NCBI GenBank assembly: GCA_025937785.1
Contig: JAICQQ010000019.1
Location: forward strand, 1-64,000
Direction of reading: 5' to 3'
DNA: 64,000 bases
From: Polyangiaceae bacterium
GTDB lineage: Bacteria > Myxococcota_A > Polyangia > Polyangiales > Polyangiaceae
Part shown: piece after piece, positions 35,896-45,885 of the stretch
Numbering within the stretch: the first letter of the stretch is position 1
How the letters are laid out: each line of letters begins with the position of its first letter
Program-made: the position numbers and the translations under genes
Notes under the pieces: generated by a model
Told to the model about the DNA's origin: nothing
Databases searched by the model: none
What the model saw: the letters and a program-made list of their open reading frames with translations, nothing else

Positions 35896-36895
35896 CGTTC
35901 TCCTTTGGACTCACACCGGAAGCGGGGGCGCTTTCCGAGCGATGTGAGTGACTAGCATAGTAACTGGACGCAGTCCCGAGAAGTGGTTTCGAACGAGTGC
36001 AACTTTACCTATCGCATCACAGTCACCGACGCACCGAGCGTGTGCGACACGAGCGCAACTTCGTCTACTTCCGACCGAGGACGCACGACTCGAAACAGAT
36101 CGCAGCGCGTCCACACTCTGCGTACGCAGTCACGATGCAACACGACTCATCGAAAGCAGCGCGGCACATTTCGCGAATGAAACAGTCGCGCGCGATCAAC
36201 GAAGCGATGCGGAGGAAGCGCCACGATCGCGAAAGCTCACTCGTGGCAATTCGCGACAAGGCTACGCAAAACCACAGTGTGCAGACCGAGGAGGCGGTGC
36301 GCAGCGCCGCACGAAACAGCGGCGGTAATCGCCACCAGCAGCGTTCGGCACGATCGTTGGCAGCAGAGCACTTGCACGAAAACGACTCGCTGCTGCACCA
36401 GCATTGCTCCTGCGGAGATGACGAAATCCGACGCATCACTCCAGACATGCGCGCAGATGCTCGAGTAGCGAGTGTCTAGGAGGTCATGTCGTGGTTTCGA
36501 TGACTGCGCGTCCCGCGTCGGCGGGGGGCGATGTCGGAGGTCTCTGCGTGGATCGTGGCAGATAGCCCATGGGATCCATCGCTGGCAGCGCAGCTCGCCG
36601 CCCGATCTTGCTGGCGGTTTCCGACAGCGAGCGGCCGCGCTCACACGTCCTCTTCATCGCTCGTGGCCACCCACGGACCAACTGCACCCATTGCACCCGA
36701 GCACAGCGAGACAAGTTGTGACGGGCCGTTGGGTCTCGATCTCGTGCTGGGCGCGAAGTGAGAACTGAAAGTGCTCTTTCGTGTCCAACGGTCCCAGAAG
36801 TCCGCACTGGAATTCGAGCTTGATGGAAAACTTCAGGGACCTGGGAGAATGATTGCCCCTACTGATGTCGCCTCGACAGGGGTACGGACCAGCCA
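35896..36895. other. 1-kb non-coding region upstream of the galactan operon and GH43 gene
   Basis: This region lies between divergent genes and should hold both promoters. Several open frames exist on both strands (for example 35997-36479 + and 36065-36448 -) but none has a domain, signal or a good start. The base composition is lower in GC than the flanks, with runs rich in Ala/Arg/His/Ser codons, typical of non-coding or foreign DNA. I see no RNA gene. Confidence 0.45.
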
Positions 36896-38608
36896 ATGTT
36901 CCGCGACTTCCCAATGCTTTCCCATTCACCTTGGACCTTTGCCTGGCTGTTGCTGGCCACTGCATGCTCGGAGAAAGACGGCTCCGCGGATACGAGCGCC
37001 ACGGCCCAGGGAACCCAAGGTACCGAAAGCGTTGCGACGGTGCTCGGCAACTCCTCCGCTACTACGATGGGCGCTACCAACACGAGCGCCACCCTCTCGA
37101 CCGGGGCTTCGAGCGGCGCGGTAGGTTCGACGGGCGCCCCATCGACCGATGGCGGCAATCCCCAAGGCAGCGGTGGTGCGCCAAGCACCAGCGGGAGCAC
37201 GACGTCGGCCGGAGGTCAATCCACCGGCAGCGATACCTCGACCGCGACCGGAGCTACCACGACCGGCGGCGGCGGGAGCTCGCCCTCCGACTGCGTTCCC
37301 GACGGGCGTGCCCACAACCCGCTGGTGACTCAAATCTTCACGGCGGATCCGAACGCCATCGTCTACGGCGACAAGGTGTACGTCTACACGTCTCACGACG
37401 AGGACGGCCAAGAGGGCTTCGACATGATCGACTATCACGTCTATTCCTCCGACGACATGGTCAACTGGCAGGATCATGGCGTGATCATTCACGCGAACTC
37501 GTTGCCTTGGGCGAACAACCTCTACGCGCCGGGCGCCTGTTCCAAGAACGGTAAGTACTACCTGTACATCCCGAACAGCGGCTCCGCCATCGGTGTCGCG
37601 GTCGCAGACGATCCCGGAGGTCCTTTCGTCGATCCGCTCGGCGAGCCCCTGATCACCCCGAGCTTTCCGAACGCCAACGTACCTTGGTTGTTCGATCCGG
37701 CGTGCTTCATCGACGACGACGGGCAGGCCTACCTCTACTTCGGTGGCGGCAGCGATGGCGGCCAGAATGCGCGTGTGGTGCGTCTCAAAGAGGACATGGT
37801 GAGCCTCCAAGACTCGATGGCGACCACGATTCCCACGACCGCCTTCTTCGAGGCCTCGTTCATGCACAAGCACGAGGGCAAGTACTACTTCAGCTACTCG
37901 TCCGACTTCTCGACCGATCACGGGGCCGCCCTCGAGTACCTGATGAGCGACTCGCCGATGTCCGGCTTCCAGTACGTCGGCAAGCTCCTGGACAACGCCA
38001 ACGTCAACCGGGGCAACAACAACCACGGCTCGATCATCGAGTTCGGCGGAAAGCACTACCTATTCTATCACAACCGTAAGCTCGAAACGGAGTTGGGCGT
38101 CGACAAGATCAACAACCGTAGCATCGCCGTTCAAGAGCTGAGCTACGCTGCTGACGGGAAGATCCCCACGCTCACCATGAGCGCTGAGGATTACACGATC
38201 AGCCAGCTCAAGTGCCTCGATGGCTTCGCCGAGGTCGAAGCCGAGCGGTTAGCTCAAGAGCACGGCATCGAAGTCGAAGGTCTCGCCGGAGAGACCGTTC
38301 GCGTGGCCAGCATCCAAAACGGCGACTGGGTCGCGTATTCCCAGGTGGACTTCCGCGACGGCGCCACGAGCCTGGTTGCACAGGTGGCGTCGGCAGGCGG
38401 AGGCGGAACGATCGACATCCTGATCGACGGCTGCATCGGGGGCGCGCAAGGCACCTCGATCGGGAGCTGCGAAGTCGTCAGCACCGGCGGCGCCGACACG
38501 TTCGCACCCCTCACCTGCACCCTCACCGAGACATCGGGCGCGCACGACCTCTGCCTGGCTTTCTCGGGCAATCCCGCCTTCGAACTCGACTCGTTCCACC
38601 TGGAATGA
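36896..38608 (+). CDS. GH43-CBM6 lipoprotein (arabinofuranosidase/xylosidase type)
   Basis: The 570-residue protein starts at 36896 or at the ATG at 36914, which gives a tighter signal (FAWLLLATACSE). A Ser/Thr linker runs to about residue 130. The five-blade propeller of GH43 follows: FTADPNAIVYGDKVYVYTSHD with the base Asp, VPWLFDPACFIDDDGQAYLYFGG with a second Asp, and FFEASFMHKHEGKYYFSYS with the acid Glu. After about residue 435 a CBM6 domain occurs (FAEVEAERLAQEHGIEVEG, NGDWVAYSQVDFRDGA). It should remove arabinose or xylose from hemicellulose side chains. Surface lipoprotein. Confidence 0.93.
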   Translation: MFRDFPMLSHSPWTFAWLLLATACSEKDGSADTSATAQGTQGTESVATVLGNSSATTMGATNTSATLSTGASSGAVGSTGAPSTDGGNPQGSGGAPSTSGSTTSAGGQSTGSDTSTATGATTTGGGGSSPSDCVPDGRAHNPLVTQIFTADPNAIVYGDKVYVYTSHDEDGQEGFDMIDYHVYSSDDMVNWQDHGVIIHANSLPWANNLYAPGACSKNGKYYLYIPNSGSAIGVAVADDPGGPFVDPLGEPLITPSFPNANVPWLFDPACFIDDDGQAYLYFGGGSDGGQNARVVRLKEDMVSLQDSMATTIPTTAFFEASFMHKHEGKYYFSYSSDFSTDHGAALEYLMSDSPMSGFQYVGKLLDNANVNRGNNNHGSIIEFGGKHYLFYHNRKLETELGVDKINNRSIAVQELSYAADGKIPTLTMSAEDYTISQLKCLDGFAEVEAERLAQEHGIEVEGLAGETVRVASIQNGDWVAYSQVDFRDGATSLVAQVASAGGGGTIDILIDGCIGGAQGTSIGSCEVVSTGGADTFAPLTCTLTETSGAHDLCLAFSGNPAFELDSFHLE

Positions 38609-38674
38609 GAGCGTTGCACGCTCGTGCGACGGGTGAGGCTACGAGCCGACCGCAACCCGTGATACTCGTGGGCG

Positions 38675-39643
38675 ATGCGCGAGGGCCTTTCGGCAAACGA
38701 CGAAGCGCTACCCGACGACTTGCAAGCTGCGTTCGCCGGCTACGAGCAGCGCGGTGAATGGCTCGGCGCAATCTCGCTGCTGCTCGCAGCGGCCGAGCAG
38801 CGCACCGACGTGCAGGCGCGTGTCGCGTGTTATCGGAAAGCGGCGGCGCTCTTCGAGCGGCAATTCGGAAACATGGCCGAGGCACAGGCCATCCTGGAGT
38901 ACGTGCTGCGGCTTGCCCCCGACGAACCGGCAACGGTTCGAAGACTGCGCGAGCTTTATACCCGCGCGCGCCGTCGCGACAAACTGCGATTGCTGGAGGA
39001 GGATCCGCGGCGGCTCGCCGCCCACGCACCGGTTCCCCGGCCTTTGCCCGCGAGCGGCGCAGGTGTGTCGGCTCGAGCGAGCGGACTACCGGCCAGAATA
39101 GCCGCGGCGGGGTTGTTCGTCGCGCCGCCCGCCGTCGTGATCGCAGCCAACGTGCACATGAACGCGATCACCGAAGCGCATGACAACGCGGGTGGAGTCC
39201 TCGGGTGGCTGAACTTTGCCCTCCTGGACCTCGTGTTCTGCGCGCTGTTCGTCGCCGGTGCCTGGCTGCCAGCGCGCTGGGCGCTCGCTCGAGTGGGCGG
39301 CAGCGCGCTGTTCGCGATGCTCGCGCTCTTGTCGGCAACCTTTCTCCTCGCCATGGTGCCGACGCTGGGCTGGAGCACGATCGACGCCGCCAACGTGCTG
39401 CTGGATTCGAAGCCCCCGAGCGTCGTAACGGTTCGAGTCGTGGAGCACGCGCGCTGGGGCAAAGGCCGCAGTCGATTTCCCGAGATTCAGGAGCAGCGCG
39501 CGCGCGCCGGAACTACCGTGCTCCTTCGTTCCCTCGGTCTCGAGCCAGTCGGCTCGGAACACGCGCTGCGGCGCGGCAAGGGATTCTTTCGCAGGCCGTA
39601 CTACCTGCCAGCCCTCTCTCCCCGCCCCGCATCCCTGCGGTGA
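38675..39643 (+). CDS. TPR-like N-terminus plus membrane protein, unknown
   Basis: The 322-residue protein has an N-terminal helical part with repeat-like units (LPDDLQAAFAGYEQRGEWLGAISLLLAAAEQ, ALFERQFGNMAEAQAILEYVLRLAPDE), then membrane helices at about 143-165 (IAAAGLFVAPPAVVIAANVH), 177-198 (WLNFALLDLVFCALFVAGAWL) and 205-235 (GGSALFAMLALLSATFLLAMVP), and a basic C-terminal tail. No family recognised. It is followed by the DUF1028 gene. Confidence 0.75.
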   Translation: MREGLSANDEALPDDLQAAFAGYEQRGEWLGAISLLLAAAEQRTDVQARVACYRKAAALFERQFGNMAEAQAILEYVLRLAPDEPATVRRLRELYTRARRRDKLRLLEEDPRRLAAHAPVPRPLPASGAGVSARASGLPARIAAAGLFVAPPAVVIAANVHMNAITEAHDNAGGVLGWLNFALLDLVFCALFVAGAWLPARWALARVGGSALFAMLALLSATFLLAMVPTLGWSTIDAANVLLDSKPPSVVTVRVVEHARWGKGRSRFPEIQEQRARAGTTVLLRSLGLEPVGSEHALRRGKGFFRRPYYLPALSPRPASLR

Positions 39644-39786
39644 CCAAGGCACGAGCTGCCTGGCTCGCGCTGGGCGGCGCGTACGGTCCGATCAATACTG
39701 AGACCAGTAGGTACTCTCCAGGCGAAATCAATGCGAACGTTGCAGGCACCACGGTTCAGGTCTCGTGCCTCCTCACGGAGGCAGGT

Positions 39787-40779
39787 TTGAGGGAGGCGCT
39801 TTCGTGTTGGCCGGCTCCATGCCTGCTCGCTGCAGCGCTCGGTGTCAGTGTCCTGGCGCTCCCGTGGCGGGCGCAGGCCACCTACTCCATCGTGGCGATG
39901 GAACGAGCGACTGGGCGCGCCGGCGCCGCCAGCGCGTCGTGTGTCCCGCTGAGTACGCTGCAGCGCGTCTATGCTTTCGTCCCCGAGCACGGCGCGGTGT
40001 TGACGCAGTCGTACCTGGTCGACGGCGACGCCAGCCAGGCGCTGGCGCTCGAGCTGCTCGGTCAGGGAGCCCGGGCCGACGCAGTGATCGCGGCGATGAC
40101 CGACCCCCAGTTCGACCCGGAGTTCGCGCTCAGGCAATACGTGGTACTCGACGCCAACGGCGGGGTTTCCGGGTTTACGGGGCTCGACGCCGAGCCTTTT
40201 GCCGCCCATCGCGACGCATCCGACGCGTGGTTCAGCGCCGGCATCGCGGGCAACTTCCTCACCGGTGCCAGCGTGCTCGAGGAGGCGGCGCTCGGCTTCC
40301 GAGACGACGCTGCCTGCGATCTCGAAGAGCGTCTCGTGAACGCGCTCGTGGCGGCGAGCACCGGCGACCTGGGCGATGCGCGTTGCGTCGTCGACGGTCG
40401 CCCCGCGCAAGCCAGTTGGCTGCACGTTGCGGGCTCGAACGGCGCGGCGGACCTCGACATTGCCGTCGATGCGGCACCAGGTATCGACCCCGTCGCCGGC
40501 ATCTTGAGCCAGTTCTCGGACTGGCGCAGCAGCCATCCCTGCCCGGAGCCGCCGGACGCGCCTCCCAGTCCCAACGCGGGCAGCGACTCCGGTAGCGGAT
40601 GTGCCGTCGCGTCCGCTGGCGCGCGCAACGCCCTCACCGCCCTCAGCGCTTGGCCCGCGGCTTGGTTGCTCGTCTGGTTCGCCCGGCGTCGAGCACACGC
40701 TGGCCGCCTGGGAGGCCCCAGCTGCGCTCTGCACAGTGCGCCAGCAGGCGGTGGTGAAAGCTTCCGACGTCACCGCTGA
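39787..40779 (+). CDS. DUF1028 family protein with MYXO-CTERM-like tail
   Basis: The start is uncertain; the TTG at 39787 (GGAGG a few bases upstream) gives a signal peptide (PCLLAAALGVSVLALPWRAQA) and 330 residues. The body is DUF1028 (ATYSIVAMERATGRAGAASASC, YLVDGDASQALALELLGQGARADAVIAAM, RQYVVLDANGGVSGFTG). Near the end is SGSGCAVASAGARNALTA, a hydrophobic stretch and ARRRAHA, like MYXO-CTERM. A further 25 residues follow the Arg cluster, which is unusual and may reflect a frameshift. Surface-exposed, function unknown. Confidence 0.8.
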   Translation: MREALSCWPAPCLLAAALGVSVLALPWRAQATYSIVAMERATGRAGAASASCVPLSTLQRVYAFVPEHGAVLTQSYLVDGDASQALALELLGQGARADAVIAAMTDPQFDPEFALRQYVVLDANGGVSGFTGLDAEPFAAHRDASDAWFSAGIAGNFLTGASVLEEAALGFRDDAACDLEERLVNALVAASTGDLGDARCVVDGRPAQASWLHVAGSNGAADLDIAVDAAPGIDPVAGILSQFSDWRSSHPCPEPPDAPPSPNAGSDSGSGCAVASAGARNALTALSAWPAAWLLVWFARRRAHAGRLGGPSCALHSAPAGGGESFRRHR

Positions 40780-40933
40780 TCTCGCCGCAAGGCCGGCGGG
40801 AATCGCCACCAGCGCTGCCAGAGTGAGAGCGCCAGGCGACAATCCGCAAACGGTGCGACTCCGCCGCTCGCGAGCAATCCATGGTACACGACGTCGCGAG
40901 GGGCTGCTGTGGGTTCTCGCGGAAGGCGCGTTC

Positions 40934-42826
40934 ATGAAGTATCCAGATCTCCGATCCAGACTCCACCCAACCTGGCCTGTGCTGGCGGCGGCAGGCATGG
41001 TGTCGCTCGGGTGCGGTTCGGGCTCGAGCGGCGGCACCCCGACGGCCACTGTCTCGACGGGCAGCGTGAGCAACGGTGGCAGCGCGTCGGCGACGACCGC
41101 TACACGAACCACAGGCGCTGGCGCGCCTGTCACTGCGTCGGGCGGCGGCGCGTCTGTCACTGCGTCGGGCGGCGGCGCGTCCGTCACTGCGTCGGGCGGC
41201 GGCGCTGCAGGGGCGGGACCGGGAGGCGCGACGGGTGCGGTCGAGGGCGACGGCTATGAAGTCAAAGTCGACCCCTATGGAAATTGTCCTCTGGCTGCGG
41301 TGGTCAACCTGGAGGGCATCGAGCCGGACGAGGTCCAGCGTCTCTGGGTGGTAGTGGCAGGGCGGGACGGCGCTCCCGACTTCGAACGGGAATACTCCCC
41401 GACCGGCGGAGACTTCGCAGACCAACTGGACACGTCGGACCTGACCTTTTCGAAACCCGGGACTCACGTGCCGGTGCTCGGGCTCTACGCCGATATAGAG
41501 AACAGCGTCAGAATCCGCGTCGAGCTGCTCGACGGCGACCACGTCGAGCTCACCCTGAACCTCGAGACCCGGCTGTCGAACCCCGACGAGGACGCGTGGG
41601 TCCCCGCCATTCGTGTAGATACGACGACGGCGGAGCTGATGGAACCCGGGTGGACGGTGGCCGAGCTCAGCATCGAGCCGGACCCGGCCCCGCCCATCGT
41701 GTTCGTCGACTGGACGCGCACGATTGCCTTCGACGAGCGCGGAGCCGTGCGCTGGGTGCTGCGGCCCGAGCTGCCCAAGGGTGAAACCTTCACCCTCACC
41801 CGGTCGCTGACTGGCAACTTTCTCACCGGGTCCTTCGACACGGTCGTCGAAATGAACAAGCTAGGTCGCACACTGCGCTCGTTCCAGCTTCCGGATCACT
41901 CGCTGAACCACGAGATCTTGCAGATTGGCAGTGACGACGCAGCCCATGCGTCGCCGGGAGCCAGCAGCCAGCACCTCGGCAATCTGCTGGTGCTCGCGTC
42001 CAAGAACGACGCGCCCACCATCCAAGACCACATCCTCGAGCTCGACGGGGACACAGGGGCAGTCCTCGAGGATTGGGATCTCGCGACGGTGTTCGATACC
42101 ACCAGGACGACCTACGTCGATCCGGAGCGATGGTCGCCCGGCGCCGGGGACTGGCTCCACACCAACGGTTTGGCCTACTCCAACCCGGACGAGTCCATCA
42201 TCGTGTCCGGCCGCCACCAAGGCGTGGCGAAGATCCGCCGTGACGGAACGCTGGTTTGGCTACTGGCACCGCACGCAGGCTGGCAGGAGCCGCAATCGCA
42301 GAAACTGCTCACGGCCGTGGATGCGACGCTCACTCCGTACGCAGAGCCCGTGCAGCTGGGGAACGAAGCCGCGGGCGATCCCTCGACTCCGGAATTCGGG
42401 TGGGCCTTTGGTCAACATTCGCCTGCCCTGATGCCGAACGGCGACTTGCTGCTCTTCGACAACGGTTCCAGTCGTCATTTCGGGGCGGTCTGCGGCAACC
42501 TCTCGCGCGCCGTGATCTACCGCATCGACGAGGCGGCCATGACCGTGCGCCAGATGGGGCAATACATCCTTAGCAAACCCGAGTCCTCTTGCTTCGTGTC
42601 CAACACTCATCTGCTAGCGGAGACGGGCAACCTGTTCATTCAACCCGGCAGCGCGTACTTCGATACGGGCAACAGCGTCAGCGTCGTCAAAGAGGTCGCG
42701 ACTCGGATCGCGGATGACGGCACGGTTACCTTCGGTGAGGTCGTGTTCGCCGCGACGCTCGACATGAGCGTGATCCCAAGAGGCTCCTTCGCGTATTCCT
42801 ACCGGGGTCACCGTTGGCTCTTCTGA
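40934..42826 (+). CDS. Arylsulfotransferase-like (ASST) lipoprotein
   Basis: From the ATG at 40934 (630 residues) a lipoprotein signal (AAAGMVSLGC) and a short linker with three 27-base repeats precede a beta-propeller of the ASST family: LNHEILQIGSDD, DWLHTNGLAYSNPDESIIVSGRHQGVAKIRRDGTLVW, FGWAFGQHSPALMPNGDLLLFDNGSSR. The family transfers sulfate between phenols; conserved His residues match the general pattern but I cannot prove activity. Lipid-anchored form is unusual because classical AssT is periplasmic. It is one of three such proteins in the next 8 kb. Confidence 0.8.
   Translation: MKYPDLRSRLHPTWPVLAAAGMVSLGCGSGSSGGTPTATVSTGSVSNGGSASATTATRTTGAGAPVTASGGGASVTASGGGASVTASGGGAAGAGPGGATGAVEGDGYEVKVDPYGNCPLAAVVNLEGIEPDEVQRLWVVVAGRDGAPDFEREYSPTGGDFADQLDTSDLTFSKPGTHVPVLGLYADIENSVRIRVELLDGDHVELTLNLETRLSNPDEDAWVPAIRVDTTTAELMEPGWTVAELSIEPDPAPPIVFVDWTRTIAFDERGAVRWVLRPELPKGETFTLTRSLTGNFLTGSFDTVVEMNKLGRTLRSFQLPDHSLNHEILQIGSDDAAHASPGASSQHLGNLLVLASKNDAPTIQDHILELDGDTGAVLEDWDLATVFDTTRTTYVDPERWSPGAGDWLHTNGLAYSNPDESIIVSGRHQGVAKIRRDGTLVWLLAPHAGWQEPQSQKLLTAVDATLTPYAEPVQLGNEAAGDPSTPEFGWAFGQHSPALMPNGDLLLFDNGSSRHFGAVCGNLSRAVIYRIDEAAMTVRQMGQYILSKPESSCFVSNTHLLAETGNLFIQPGSAYFDTGNSVSVVKEVATRIADDGTVTFGEVVFAATLDMSVIPRGSFAYSYRGHRWLF
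41128..41205. repeat. 27-base tandem repeat in the ASST-like gene
   Basis: Three nearly identical 27-base units (41128-41154, 41155-41181, 41182-41205 partial) encode VTASGGGAS in the linker. Frame-preserving slippage is possible. Confidence 0.85.
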
Positions 42827-43016
42827 GAAGTCGGCGGTGTGGCATCGAAGGACCCAATGCTCGCCGGCCAGGCGCAATGAGGTTGTTTGTCCTCCTGGAC
42901 CCGCTGTGGCGGATTGAACCAGCGCCCGCCCCGGCTCGATTTTTCCTCACTCGCTGAATCTCGAACTATTGAAAGGGTTTCCGCGGCCAGAGGCGACTAA
43001 CGTCGGAGCGTTAGCC

Positions 43017-44387
43017 ATGCGGCCCACTTCGAGTATCCCGAGAACCCCCGGCTTCGGTGCGACCATTCTGCTCCTGGGTGTCGTCGCTTGCGGCGACCCC
43101 GCGATCGATTCGCGGCGGCCCAGCCACGTCGAAGCGACGTTGAGCGAAGACATCGAAACGGTCGTCAAGCTCGCATGGCAGACCCAAGAGCCGACCCGCG
43201 GCTACGTCGAGTACGGAACGACACCGGAGTTCGGGCTCCGGACGCCACTCGAGGCAGACGCAACGAGTGCGCACGACGCGCTGCTCTTGGGGCTTCCGCA
43301 GGAGACGCTCATCTACTACCGCGTGGTGAGCTGGGACGGGGACAGCGCCGGAGCCAGCGAGAGCGGCCGCATCGAAACCGGCCGCATCCCCGGCGGCATC
43401 CCCGAGATGGAGGTCGAGGGCGACGGGCACAGCGAGTTCGTGCTGGTCCCCGTGTTGGGCAACACGAGCGCGGTGACCATCATCAACCCCGCTGGAGACA
43501 TCGTCTGGTACCATACGGAGGACCGCGACTTGGACTTCTACCGTGCGCGCCTCTCCCTGGACGGCACCAGCGTCATCTACAACGCAGCGAGTGTGTCCGG
43601 TGACCCTGCGGAAGACTCGGAGCTCGTGAAGGTGGCGCTCGACGGCTCCGAGACCACGTCGATCCCCGTCCCGCTGCTGGCTCACGACTTCGTGGAGTTT
43701 CGTGACGGAGACCAGACGGTGCTCGCCGCGATCGTGGTCGAGTATCGCGACGTCGACGGCAACGAGATCCGCGGTGACAAGATCGTCGAGATCGATGCGG
43801 AAGGCGAACAGAAGACCGTGTTCAGCGTGTGGGATTGCTTCGATCCAGCGGTCGACCAAGGTGATTCGGGCGAACAGGGCTGGACCTTCGCCAACGCTCT
43901 CGACTACGACAGCGGCGAGGACGCTTACTACCTGGGGCTGCGCAACTTCAGCAGTATCGTCAAAGTCTCTCGCGCCACGGGCGAGTGCGAATGGGTGCTG
44001 GGCACGACCGCGTCCAGCTTCGACTTTGCGAGCGGCTCCGCGCGCTTCTTGCACCAGCACCAGTTTCAGGTGAGAGGTGATCGCATCCTGGTCATGGATA
44101 ACGACGGCGCCCTCGAAACGGAATCGCGCGTGCTCGAGTACGAGCTCGACGTCGAAGCGGGCGTCGCGACACAAGTCTGGAGCTATGTCGCCGATCCCAG
44201 CGTGTATACGTTCGTGCTCGGAGAACCGCAGCGGTTCTCCGACGGCTCCACCTTCATCAACTGGTCGGCGGCTGGGCAGCTGGAACGCCTCGACGAGAAC
44301 GACGAGCGCGTCTGGAAGCTCAACACCCGCGCCGGCTACGTCTTCGGCTTCCATCAGCTTGCCGATACGCTGTATGCAGAGCCTTGA
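43017..44387 (+). CDS. ASST-like lipoprotein, short form
   Basis: I choose the ATG at 43017 (456 residues) because the signal ends GVVACGDP. The first 100 residues look like an FN3/beta domain (VKLAWQTQEPTRGYVEYGTTPEFG), followed by a propeller of the arylsulfotransferase kind (AVTIINPAGDIVWYHTEDRDLDF, LAHDFVEFRDGDQTVLAAIVVEYRD, FANALDYDSGEDAYYLGLRNFSSIVKVSRATGECEWVLG, FLHQHQFQVRGDRILVMDND). It has no long linker. The stop overlaps the FadL-like gene, so the two are coupled. Enzymatic role unproven. Confidence 0.8.
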   Translation: MRPTSSIPRTPGFGATILLLGVVACGDPAIDSRRPSHVEATLSEDIETVVKLAWQTQEPTRGYVEYGTTPEFGLRTPLEADATSAHDALLLGLPQETLIYYRVVSWDGDSAGASESGRIETGRIPGGIPEMEVEGDGHSEFVLVPVLGNTSAVTIINPAGDIVWYHTEDRDLDFYRARLSLDGTSVIYNAASVSGDPAEDSELVKVALDGSETTSIPVPLLAHDFVEFRDGDQTVLAAIVVEYRDVDGNEIRGDKIVEIDAEGEQKTVFSVWDCFDPAVDQGDSGEQGWTFANALDYDSGEDAYYLGLRNFSSIVKVSRATGECEWVLGTTASSFDFASGSARFLHQHQFQVRGDRILVMDNDGALETESRVLEYELDVEAGVATQVWSYVADPSVYTFVLGEPQRFSDGSTFINWSAAGQLERLDENDERVWKLNTRAGYVFGFHQLADTLYAEP

Positions 44388-45885
44388 GGACCTTCGGCTC
44401 CTCGGGATCGGCCTGGCGTCGTTCCTCGGTGTCGTCCACGCGTCGCCCGCGCGCGCGGATGGAGGCTACTTCGCAGGATCGAAAGGTGCCCACGCGGCGG
44501 GGCGCGCCGGAGCCGCGACCGTCGCCACCGATGACGTGATGGCGGCTGCGATCAACCCTGCCGGACTCACGCGCCGGCGCGGGATCCTGCTCCAGGGCGG
44601 CAACCGCTTCTCTCACCACGCTTCCAGCTACGAGCGACAGCCGACGCTGGACTGGGGCAACACCGAGGACGGCGTTCCTCCCTACGTCGAGTTCTCGGAA
44701 GTGCACAACAGCCAGCCGTGGCAGCTCTTGGATCCCGTGCTCGGCGTCGCGGCGAACCTGGGGCGGCTCACGCCGGCGGCCGCGGACTTCTCCGCGGCCT
44801 TGACGCTCTTTGCTCCCCCGGGGGTCGGCAAACTCGAGTTTCCGCTGGCAGGGGGGCAACGCTACATGATGCTGAGCCGAGAGGCGCAGATCATCACCAC
44901 CGCGGGCACGCTGGCCTGGCAACTCGACGATGTCCTCTCGCTCGGCGTCAGCTTGCACTGGCTCTATCTCAAGCAGCTCGACTACGAGCTCGTGATCGAC
45001 GCGCGCACGATGCAAGGCGCCAACCCGGTCACGAGCCCCACGGACGTGCTGTCGCGGGTCTCGGGCTCCGATCCCTTCGCGCTCAACGCGGTGATCGGCG
45101 CCTGGTACCGCGCCGCTCCTTTCCTCGAAATTGGCCTGGCGGGACAGATCATTCCCACGTCTTTCAAGACGAAGAGCACGCTCGAAATCGAGGGGCTATC
45201 TCCAGAGTTCGGTGACATCAGCCTGACCCGAGACGGAGAACCGGCTCGCGACGTCTCGGTCGAGCTACCCTTGCCCCTGTCGGCCCGAGCCGGCGTCCGC
45301 TACCTGCACCCCGATGCCGCCCGCACGTTGTTCGACGTGGAGCTGGACGTGGTCTACGAGACTTGGTCACGCGTCGAGCGCTTCGCGATGGATACACGCG
45401 GCCTCTCCGCCTCCTGGCGCGATCAGAGCATCGACATTGGTCACATCGACATCGAGAAGCACTGGCAGAACACCTGGGGGCTGCACCTGGGCGGCGACTA
45501 CCACCTGCTGCAGCGTGCAACGGGAGAAGCGGCGCTCAGCGTGCGTGGCGGCGTCTACTTCGAGTCCGCGGTCGCGGAGCGGGCGTACAGCCACGTAGAT
45601 TTTTCGGGCGGAGAGCAACTCGGCGGTGCGCTCGGGGCATCGCTGTACCTGGGAGCCCTCGAGCTTGCAGTTGCCTACGAGCAGCGCCGCCAGCCGCGCG
45701 TGACGGTTCACGAACCCGACGCGCGCGTCTACCAAGAGGTGCCTCAGAATCCGTGCGGCGCGCCCTACGACAGCGATCGGCTCTGTCATCCCGAATATTT
45801 GGGACAGCCGTCGCCCGCCGTGAATGCGGGCAGCTATCGCGCGGTGTCGCACATGCTTTCGTTGGAGGCGCTTTATGAATATTGA
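44374..45885 (+). CDS. FadL/TodX-like outer-membrane transport protein
   Basis: The ATG at 44374 overlaps the previous stop and opens a 503-residue protein with a signal peptide (LASFLGVVHASPARAD). The N-terminal part AGRAGAATVATDDVMAAAINPAGLTRR is the OMPP1/FadL signature (the hatch with NPAGL). Beta-strand segments follow to the end, ending SLEALYEY with a terminal aromatic. FadL porins carry hydrophobic compounds across the outer membrane. Together with the ASST-like lipoprotein it suggests handling of aromatic or lipidic sulfates. Confidence 0.9.
   Translation: MQSLEDLRLLGIGLASFLGVVHASPARADGGYFAGSKGAHAAGRAGAATVATDDVMAAAINPAGLTRRRGILLQGGNRFSHHASSYERQPTLDWGNTEDGVPPYVEFSEVHNSQPWQLLDPVLGVAANLGRLTPAAADFSAALTLFAPPGVGKLEFPLAGGQRYMMLSREAQIITTAGTLAWQLDDVLSLGVSLHWLYLKQLDYELVIDARTMQGANPVTSPTDVLSRVSGSDPFALNAVIGAWYRAAPFLEIGLAGQIIPTSFKTKSTLEIEGLSPEFGDISLTRDGEPARDVSVELPLPLSARAGVRYLHPDAARTLFDVELDVVYETWSRVERFAMDTRGLSASWRDQSIDIGHIDIEKHWQNTWGLHLGGDYHLLQRATGEAALSVRGGVYFESAVAERAYSHVDFSGGEQLGGALGASLYLGALELAVAYEQRRQPRVTVHEPDARVYQEVPQNPCGAPYDSDRLCHPEYLGQPSPAVNAGSYRAVSHMLSLEALYEY

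Noticed and set aside
36065-36448. 127-codon minus-strand Cys/Arg-rich frame in the non-coding block
   Set aside because: No family match, no signal peptide and no ribosome-binding site; overlapping frames on the other strand are equally open.
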